6,957 nt of DNA. It comes from Bacteroidota bacterium. GTDB taxonomy: Bacteria; Bacteroidota; Bacteroidia; Bacteroidales; UBA10428. The stretch spans positions 1 to 6,957 of the forward strand of contig JAHEEB010000120.1 in assembly GCA_024640925.1 (NCBI GenBank), written 5' to 3'. Both the position numbers and the translations under genes were made by a program. Positions 1-5,213 of the stretch are shown piece after piece (within the stretch, counting starts at the first letter, position 1; each line of letters starts with the position of its first letter). The notes beneath the pieces were generated by a model that was not told the DNA's origin, did no database searches, and was given only the letters and a program-made list of their open reading frames with translations.

Positions 1-1
1 A

Positions 2-826
2 GTTCAGGTATCGAAGGATGGAACAAAAAAATATTTGTTTGAAGCCGAAAATCAAAAATTTATTGAAACTGCATACATCCCTGAGAAAAATAGAAGCACC
101 TTATGTATTTCCTCTCAAGTTGGATGTAAAATGGGATGCAGATTCTGTATGACAGCCAGACAAGGTCTGCAAGGACAGTTAACTTCTGGTGATATACTAA
201 ACCAGATAATGAGTCTGCCTGAATTTGAATCGCTCACAAATTATGTTTTCATGGGTATGGGCGAACCTTTTGATAATTTAGATGAAGTACTTAGAACATT
301 AAATATACTTACAGCCGAATGGGGCTTTGCCATTAGTCCGCGTAGAATTACTGTTTCAACAATTGGTCTTGTACCCGGAATGATAAAGTTTCTGAATGAA
401 AGTAAATGCAACCTTGCAATTAGTCTTCATTCCCCTTTTGATGATGAACGTAAGAAACTTATGCCAGTTCAGCGGCTCTATCCAATATCTGAGGTTATGA
501 AGACTTTACGTGACCATAAAATTGAAAAACCACGCCGGTTGTCATTTGAATATATTTTGTTTAAAGATTTAAACGATTCAGATCTGCATATAAAAGAAAT
601 TGCCCGTTTATTAAATGGAGTAAGGTGTCATGTAAATCTAATGCATTACCATAGTATTCCAGGTTCGATTCTAACCGGAAGCAGCGATGAAACACTGATA
701 CGGTTTCGTGATAAGCTAAATGATAAAGGGATAGTAGCAACCATTAGAGCATCGAGAGGTATGGATATATCTGCCGCTTGTGGTCTTTTATCTACAGGTG
801 AATCAAACCCGGAGTTTACCAACTAA
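2..826 (+). CDS. rlmN: RlmN, dual-specificity 23S rRNA (adenine-2503-C2) / tRNA (adenine-37-C2) methyltransferase, 5' partial
   Basis: Cytoplasmic radical-SAM enzyme that methylates C2 of A2503 in 23S rRNA and of A37 in some tRNAs. The reading frame is already open at base 2, with RlmN-like residues (VSKDGTKKYLFE) before the TTG at 35. That TTG is therefore an internal Leu and the true start lies left of the window. About 274 residues are visible against roughly 345 in the family, so about 70-80 N-terminal residues are missing. The 4Fe-4S radical-SAM motif CKMGCRFC is encoded at 125-148, and the SAM-binding motif GMGEP follows about 40 residues later. The first catalytic Cys (in TLCISSQ, codon 104-106) and the second (in DISAACG, codon 779-781, the methyl-carrying Cys355 of E. 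coli) are both present, so the enzyme should be active. The next gene on this strand begins 124 nt downstream. No clear terminator follows the stop. Confidence 0.96.
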   Translation, partial: VQVSKDGTKKYLFEAENQKFIETAYIPEKNRSTLCISSQVGCKMGCRFCMTARQGLQGQLTSGDILNQIMSLPEFESLTNYVFMGMGEPFDNLDEVLRTLNILTAEWGFAISPRRITVSTIGLVPGMIKFLNESKCNLAISLHSPFDDERKKLMPVQRLYPISEVMKTLRDHKIEKPRRLSFEYILFKDLNDSDLHIKEIARLLNGVRCHVNLMHYHSIPGSILTGSSDETLIRFRDKLNDKGIVATIRASRGMDISAACGLLSTGESNPEFTN

Positions 827-950
827 ACCAGTAGTTACGATTTTTACAAAAATCTAAATTCACCTTCAACTTATTAATTTATTTTATTTACTATCTTTTA
901 CTCAAAATAAGGTATTTGTTCTCTGATTATTTGATAAACCAGACTTGCAA
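827..950 (+). other. rlmN to GldM-like intergenic gap
   Basis: A 124-bp AT-rich spacer. GATTTTT (839-845) and AAAAATC (848-854) are complementary but leave only two bases between them, so they make a poor hairpin with no T-tract. No good TAnnTTTG box with a proper -33 partner is seen before the ATG at 951. The GldM-like gene may be read from rlmN, or from a promoter I cannot recognise. Confidence 0.5.
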
Positions 951-1634
951 ATGAGAACTATGTATATTATGTTTGTTTTATTGTGTCAATGTTTTGTTCT
1001 ATATGGACAATCCAGACTAGGGGTTGCCTTGCCCGATTCTTCCATTGTTTCACTAACATCTCGTTCAGGCCGGCTATATTGTGGCATTGATAATTTACTT
1101 AAAGTAAATATTGATGATTTTAAAACCAAGGATTCTGTATTTCTACAAGCCAATAATGGAATTGTAATAAACGATTATCCATTCATTGTTATACCAGAAA
1201 GACCCGGATCGTTAAGAATTACCGTTATGAGTACTGATGGCAAAACTCAACGTAACTTGGGTTTTATCAATTTTGCGGTTGATAATCTCCCTGAACCAAA
1301 ATTATTAATCGATACAATTATTGTTACTGACAATATTGCCCTTCCCAGAGAGCACCTGATAAAAGCTAAACAATTAAGTATATTTATTTCCAATGATATA
1401 ATAGATTCGTATAAATGGTATACGATCAAAGAATTTTCAATGGGTTATTACCTTGGGGGATATAATATCTCACAAAATAATACAGGTTGTGCGTTTAATG
1501 AAGCTATGCATAAAATTATTATGGGTGTTTTACCCGATAGGTATTTTATAATTACGGTTATTATAGAGAGCAATACCGGAATAATAAAAACCTGGCCAAT
1601 AGCCAGAAAAATATATGTTATTGATTTGCCCTGA
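951..1634 (+). CDS. Exported GldM/PorM C-terminal-domain-like protein (periplasmic, no transmembrane helix)
   Basis: A 227-residue protein starting at ATG 951; an in-frame TTG two codons earlier (945) is a poorer start. Residues 1-19 form a signal peptide (hydrophobic MFVLLCQCFVLY, probable cleavage before Gln20); no good lipobox is seen. Residues about 40-117 look like the third periplasmic domain of GldM: LYCGIDN near 42-48, a PFIVIPERPG turn near 77-86, and a closing NFAVDNLPEPK like the family's FRVKRxPDPxPK. Residues about 122-225 fit the GldM fourth domain: a KWYTIKEFSM strand, then DRYFIITVI and a final arginine-rich beta strand. Full-length GldM is about 510 residues, has an N-terminal membrane helix and is the T9SS inner-membrane motor stalk that touches the outer-membrane GldK/GldN ring through its C-terminal domains. 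Here that half stands alone as a secreted protein. The similarity is read by eye and is moderate. The function, perhaps an adaptor or alternative ring contact, is inference. The 3' end overlaps the convergent SPOR gene by 17 bp. Confidence 0.68.
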   Translation: MRTMYIMFVLLCQCFVLYGQSRLGVALPDSSIVSLTSRSGRLYCGIDNLLKVNIDDFKTKDSVFLQANNGIVINDYPFIVIPERPGSLRITVMSTDGKTQRNLGFINFAVDNLPEPKLLIDTIIVTDNIALPREHLIKAKQLSIFISNDIIDSYKWYTIKEFSMGYYLGGYNISQNNTGCAFNEAMHKIIMGVLPDRYFIITVIIESNTGIIKTWPIARKIYVIDLP

Positions 1635-2610
1635 TTTTAGCAAGAGCATCTTTTATAGGTAACCTCTTCCCCTCCTGATAAGCAACAACAAATGCCTTAT
1701 TAACTTGTATTTGTTTCAGTAAGGTATTAGCCTGATTAAAGTTATCGAATTCACCAATTGAATATTTATACCAGTTATCTTCAAATGCCTCTATGATAGG
1801 CAAATTACCCGAATAAATATTTTCGCGAATATAATTTTCCTCAATTTTTGACGTATGGGCTGCTATTTGAACTTTAAACACAATTGGAGCTTCCTTCTTT
1901 TTAGCTGCAGGCTGAATTTCCGAAATTGGTTTTTGAACAAATAAATCATCTGGCGGTTTACTAATTGCTGGATCTTTAAATGCGGCTTCAACCTGGCTTG
2001 GCGTAACATCATCGTCCCATCCATAATTGTATTCTACCGGAAAATCCTGGTAAATTTGAAGAGCTCTTCCTCTATCTCTTATAGAAAGTTTTTCAAGTTC
2101 TAAGGCTTCAGCCATTTTATATTGAACCAGTTCCGGTTTTTCAAACATAAGAATAAGATCTCTTATTGATAAAGCTCTATCATAAGCTTTTGAAGCTTTC
2201 CGATCGTAAAACTTGGCTTTATTTAGTCCGGATGCATAACTATATTGTTTATTCATTAGTTCGCCACGTTTAACGCAATTCTCCTGAAAAACAGTATATA
2301 TCACCATCATTCCCTCGCGGTATTTTTCCGAAGCTTCGAGCAATGTTTTTACAACTTTTTTATATTCTGGTGAAGTAGCATCTGGTTTATCTGTCTCCTT
2401 CATTGATTCGAAACTATTGATTGCGTCTCGTTCTATGATATATGCTTGATTAATAATTTCAACGCCCTTATCAATTCTTTTTTCATCAATAACATCGAGT
2501 TTTACGCTCAAATCTTTTCTAAAATCGGCAGATTGAAATTGTTGAGCATACAGATTCCCTGACAGACAACAAAGTAAAAAGCCAAATAAACTATGAATTC
2601 TTAATAACAT
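1618..2610 (-). CDS. Exported helical protein with C-terminal SPOR-like domain
   Basis: I chose the ATG at 2610 (330 residues). An in-frame GTG at 2628 would add six residues, but the candidate -7 box at 2634-2641 puts transcription start at about 2628, on top of that GTG. Residues 1-22 are a signal peptide (hydrophobic FGFLLCCLSG, cleavage after LYA before QQ). Residues about 25-190 are charged and strongly alpha-helical with no recognised family; the stretch around 130-190 is TPR-like in character. A low-complexity linker rich in Pro and Lys (about 215-242) leads to a SPOR-like domain at about 243-316: FKVQIAAHTS, then IYSGN, WYKYSIGEF, and AFVVAYQEGKRL. SPOR domains bind septal or stripped peptidoglycan, so a periplasmic wall-binding role is likely but inferred. 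The domain resembles the one in the PorE-like protein upstream on the same strand. The 3' end overlaps the convergent GldM-like gene by 17 bp. Confidence 0.82.
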   Translation of the reverse strand: MLLRIHSLFGFLLCCLSGNLYAQQFQSADFRKDLSVKLDVIDEKRIDKGVEIINQAYIIERDAINSFESMKETDKPDATSPEYKKVVKTLLEASEKYREGMMVIYTVFQENCVKRGELMNKQYSYASGLNKAKFYDRKASKAYDRALSIRDLILMFEKPELVQYKMAEALELEKLSIRDRGRALQIYQDFPVEYNYGWDDDVTPSQVEAAFKDPAISKPPDDLFVQKPISEIQPAAKKKEAPIVFKVQIAAHTSKIEENYIRENIYSGNLPIIEAFEDNWYKYSIGEFDNFNQANTLLKQIQVNKAFVVAYQEGKRLPIKDALAKIRANQ

Positions 2611-2633
2611 CCCTCTACGATTAATCACTTTAA

Positions 2634-2661
2634 CAAAAATAGTTATACTCTATAAAACAAA
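2634..2661 (-). promoter_or_regulatory. Candidate Bacteroidota promoter for the SPOR-domain gene
   Basis: On the minus strand TATTTTTG (2641 to 2634) matches the -7 consensus TAnnTTTG. A TTTG (2661 to 2658) lies 16 nt upstream, slightly short of the usual spacing of about 19 nt. Transcription would begin near 2628, giving an approximately 18-nt leader before the ATG at 2610. The -33 TTTG overlaps the T-tract of the terminator just upstream, so the match may be partly fortuitous in T-rich sequence. Confidence 0.45.
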
Positions 2662-2692
2662 AAAATCAGGAACCATAATGAATGGACCTGAT
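2659..2692 (-). terminator. Intrinsic terminator of the small-ORF transcription unit
   Basis: Read on the minus strand, a hairpin pairs ATCAGG (2692-2687) with CCTGAT (2670-2665), and inside it CCAT (2685-2682) with ATGG (2676-2673), with a five-base loop and a small asymmetric bulge (1 and 2 nt). Seven Ts (2665-2659) follow the stem directly. It lies 24 nt past the stop of the 31-codon ORF and ends just before the -33 region of the SPOR-gene promoter, so it separates the two units. Confidence 0.72.
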
Positions 2693-2716
2693 CAATAAAT
2701 TAATATACTAAAGGGG

Positions 2717-2812
2717 TTATTCTGAAATTTCATTCGATACCTCAGGCGCTTTACTTATTAATATCCCCAGGATAATAACAGAAGCAACTTGAATAACCAG
2801 TAAAAAATCCAT
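2717..2812 (-). CDS. Predicted 31-residue single-pass membrane protein
   Basis: A short ORF on the minus strand from ATG at 2812 to TAA at 2719-2717, not recognised as any known family. The product begins MDFLLVIQVASV, continues as one uninterrupted hydrophobic helix to about residue 19 (ends LGILIS), and then has a short polar, mostly acidic tail (KAPEVSNE and on). This is the look of a small inner-membrane protein, or of a toxin-like peptide, though the usual cationic tail of type I toxins is absent. It sits in its own unit: a well-spaced promoter just upstream, an A-rich leader of about 10 nt (nine As, no Shine-Dalgarno, as usual in this phylum) and an intrinsic terminator just downstream. 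That context is the main reason to call it real. The alternative is a regulatory RNA of about 165 nt with a chance ORF. It lies between the PorE-like gene and the SPOR gene on the same strand. Confidence 0.55.
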   Translation of the reverse strand: MDFLLVIQVASVIILGILISKAPEVSNEISE

Positions 2813-2828
2813 AATGCTTTTTTTTTAA

Positions 2829-2858
2829 CAAATTTATTCATTCGTCAATAAAAAACAA
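2829..2858 (-). promoter_or_regulatory. Bacteroidota-type promoter of the small-ORF unit
   Basis: On the minus strand TAAATTTG (2836 to 2829) is a full match to the -7 consensus TAnnTTTG. TTG (2858 to 2856) sits 19 nt upstream, the expected -33 spacing for the primary sigma factor of Bacteroidota. The predicted transcription start is near 2823, about 10 nt before the ATG at 2812. Confidence 0.65.
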
Positions 2859-2867
2859 GCTTTTATC

Positions 2868-2933
2868 AATAGTATTTTTACATTAATTTAAAAAGATATT
2901 AACAGGTCCATATAATAAAAACGTAATACTATT
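2868..2933. repeat. 9-bp inverted repeat after the PorE-like gene
   Basis: AATAGTATT at 2868-2876 is the exact reverse complement of AATACTATT at 2925-2933, separated by 48 nt. The right arm overlaps two bases of the stop codon of the PorE-like gene. It could form a long-loop hairpin in that mRNA, but no T-tract follows directly, so it is not a convincing terminator. Chance is plausible in sequence this AT-rich. Confidence 0.25.
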
Positions 2934-5205
2934 ATTTATAAATCCTTAAAATCAGTTCTGCTCTTCTGTTCTGTTGATGATCAGCTTCTGTACACTGCTG
3001 ACAATATTTTTTTTGTTGTTTCTCTCCTATACCATGCGAAATTATTCTTAATTCTCCAATACCTTGAGATAAAAAGTATTCTCTCAAAAAACGTGCCCTT
3101 TCTTCCGAAAGTGCCCTGTTATACATGTCGCTTCCGCGTTTATCTGTGTGTGCAGCAATCTCCAGGAAATAATCAGGCCTTTCTTTTAATATTTTAAGTA
3201 TTTCCTGTAGTTGATTATCGCTATTATCAGGGATTCTAAAAAGATCCAATCCATAAAATATTATCTTTGAATCTACCTGTTGTGTTTCATCAATAAATTT
3301 ATGTACTTCAGGATCCTTTGCTTCAGCAGGATCGACATGAACTTCCTTTAAAGCTTTCATTACCCGTTCAGGAGTTTCAGCAATATAAGCAACCAGTTCA
3401 CTGTTAACGATATTTAAGTTTTTATAGATTTCTTTTGCTTCAAAATAAGAAGATTTCTTTGCTATCAAATAATTATAGTTCTTTCCATCATAATGTTCAT
3501 AGGTAGGTTCATTGCCCGAATATATTTTCTGAAGTGCTTTCTGGTCAAGCTTTTCTTTGCTCGATGTAAGTTGAATTGCAAAAAAATGTTCTGGTAAAGA
3601 TGGTTTTTCAACTAATGAAGGTTCAAGCTCAAAAGCAATGGGCTCAGGTTCCTTGATTGATTTGATAACAGCTAATTTTCCTATTTCCAGTGATGGATTA
3701 CCAATATAGGACATGTTCGAGGTATTGATAGTAAATGATTTCGTTTCGTATCCTTCCTTTTCCACCTTAATAGTCAGCTCTTCGCCGGGCAGGGCATCAA
3801 TTAATAACCGTCCATTATCTGCCAGGGCAAGTACTTCATTTTTACCAACACTTCGGTTAACTGTAATATTGACATTCTTAAGGTTTTCACCATTATTTTG
3901 ATCGACAATTTCACCTGAAAGTGTAAGTTTATGTATAGTAAATTTATAAATATCGTCATTTCCCTTGCCACCAGGACGGTTTGAAGTGAAATACCCAGAA
4001 AGGCCTGAATCGAAATATATGCCATAATCGTTTCCTGGTGAATTAACAGGGGAACCTAAATTTCGGGCATAATTATTACTTTCTGCCAAATTAATGGAAT
4101 AAATATCAAAACCTCCCAGCCCTCCTTGACCATCTGTTGCAAAAAATATGATACTATCATTCAGCATAAATGGGTACAGTTCATCTCCAGCTGAATTTAC
4201 TCTTTCGCCAAGGTTCAGGATATTTTCAAATCCATGGCTCGTATAATCGGCTTTATATAAATCCCACCCGCCATAACCTCCGGGTGCATCTGAAGCAAAA
4301 ATCATGAATTTTCCATCGTAACTAAGCGACGGATAAGCAATAGCATATTTAAAACTACTTAAATAAAAAGCCTCAGGCCTTGAAATTTCTTTGTTAACAC
4401 CAATGAAAGCTTTATACAGACTATAGCCTAAAGAGTAATCATTTTGCTGGTTTGGCTGATACCGGCAAATATATATCTCTTTGGTCTTAGGTACAATAGC
4501 GTATCCTATTTCACCAAACCGGGTATTTGCAGGTCCACTTACTTTTTTTGGTGCTTCAAAAGTAGCAGACTGATTTATATTTGAAAGAAATAAATCTGAA
4601 GTATATTTCTCATTGATTTCGTCCTTTTTATCACGTGTAGAAAGAAAATAAAACGAATTATCCAATATGGCTGCTCCAAAATCAGTAGCTTCAGAGTTAA
4701 CTGGCAGATTTTCTTCAGTGAAACAAGAAGAATCGGTATAATACCTGTTTATATTTTCGATACTTGAAATATATCGCATAGCTAACTGATCGTTGTATTC
4801 AAGCAATTCGTTATAACGCAGGAAATGTTTTCGGGCATCATCGTACTTTCCCTGCATCATATATACTTGTCCTAAAGATAAATGAACAATCGGATTACCC
4901 TCTTCATCTGTTTTTATTATCCGGTTGTAGTAGAGAGCTGCTTTCTCCGGTTGATCTATTTCTTTATAGGAAACGGCAATTTTATACCAAACATCTGCAT
5001 CTCCTTCAAATGATGCCAGATATTCTTTATATTTTTCAATAGCTTTAATATAGTTTTTTTCAAGATATAATGCATCGGCTTTTCTCAGCATCCGCTGTTC
5101 CCTGTTTTGTGCAGGAAACTGGCTATATGAATTGATAAATGTAAAAATGAAAATAACAGAAAATAACGATAACTTATTAAATATAATTTTAAGAATAGAG
5201 TTCAT
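2932..5205 (-). CDS. PorE-like T9SS-associated protein: TPR, PD40 beta-propeller, CRD, SPOR-like and OmpA domains
   Basis: A 757-residue periplasmic protein with signal peptide 1-28 (hydrophobic FSVIFIFTFI, cleavage near SYS-Q29). No lipobox Cys is present. TPR helices occupy about 33-155. A PD40/WD40-like propeller spans about 160-424, with repeated motifs at 291-320 (YPSLSYDGKFMIFASD, then GGWDLY), 344-372 (GGFDIYS) and 394-422 (YFTSNRPGGKGNDDIY). A carboxypeptidase-regulatory-like beta domain is at about 425-500 (LSGEIVD, VEKEGYET). Residues about 540-608 are SPOR-like (FFAIQLTSS, IYSGN, LVAYI). The OmpA peptidoglycan-binding domain is 645-757, with the diaminopimelate-binding pair Asp688 (AAHTDKRGSD) and Arg703 (LSEERAR) spaced 15 apart as in E. 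coli OmpA. The TPR-propeller-CRD-OmpA order is that of PorE (PG1058) of Porphyromonas gingivalis, a T9SS component; the SPOR-like insert is extra. The orthology is unproven, because similar OmpA/PD40 proteins are common in this phylum. ATG 5205 follows the upstream ATPase stop by 8 nt, so the two are probably cotranscribed. Confidence 0.9.
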   Translation of the reverse strand: MNSILKIIFNKLSLFSVIFIFTFINSYSQFPAQNREQRMLRKADALYLEKNYIKAIEKYKEYLASFEGDADVWYKIAVSYKEIDQPEKAALYYNRIIKTDEEGNPIVHLSLGQVYMMQGKYDDARKHFLRYNELLEYNDQLAMRYISSIENINRYYTDSSCFTEENLPVNSEATDFGAAILDNSFYFLSTRDKKDEINEKYTSDLFLSNINQSATFEAPKKVSGPANTRFGEIGYAIVPKTKEIYICRYQPNQQNDYSLGYSLYKAFIGVNKEISRPEAFYLSSFKYAIAYPSLSYDGKFMIFASDAPGGYGGWDLYKADYTSHGFENILNLGERVNSAGDELYPFMLNDSIIFFATDGQGGLGGFDIYSINLAESNNYARNLGSPVNSPGNDYGIYFDSGLSGYFTSNRPGGKGNDDIYKFTIHKLTLSGEIVDQNNGENLKNVNITVNRSVGKNEVLALADNGRLLIDALPGEELTIKVEKEGYETKSFTINTSNMSYIGNPSLEIGKLAVIKSIKEPEPIAFELEPSLVEKPSLPEHFFAIQLTSSKEKLDQKALQKIYSGNEPTYEHYDGKNYNYLIAKKSSYFEAKEIYKNLNIVNSELVAYIAETPERVMKALKEVHVDPAEAKDPEVHKFIDETQQVDSKIIFYGLDLFRIPDNSDNQLQEILKILKERPDYFLEIAAHTDKRGSDMYNRALSEERARFLREYFLSQGIGELRIISHGIGEKQQKKYCQQCTEADHQQNRRAELILRIYK

Positions 5206-5213
5206 TCTTTATG

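Noticed and set aside
35..37. TTG as the start of rlmN
   Set aside because: The frame continues to base 2 with RlmN-like residues and no stop. Known RlmN proteins have about 70-80 more N-terminal residues, so the gene is simply cut by the window edge.
839..854. Terminator hairpin after rlmN
   Set aside because: The arms GATTTTT and AAAAATC leave a two-base loop, the stem is almost all A-T and no T-tract follows.
2626..2628. GTG as the start of the SPOR-domain gene
   Set aside because: It coincides with the transcription start expected from the -7 box at 2634-2641, and the ATG six codons later already gives a complete signal peptide. It remains possible if that promoter is not real.
2682..2911. 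9-bp inverted repeat flanking the small-ORF unit (ATGGACCTG at 2682-2690, CAGGTCCAT at 2903-2911)
   Set aside because: It suggested mobile-element ends, but there is no transposase, no target duplication and no longer match. A single 9-mer pair over this distance can occur by chance, and the left copy is part of the terminator stem.
3713..4025. Short ORFs in other frames inside the PorE-like gene
   Set aside because: They have no domain signal or start context and lie over the conserved propeller and CRD coding sequence. The same applies to short ORFs opposite the GldM-like gene (1247-1429) and within the ATPase gene (5500-5691, 6265-6517).
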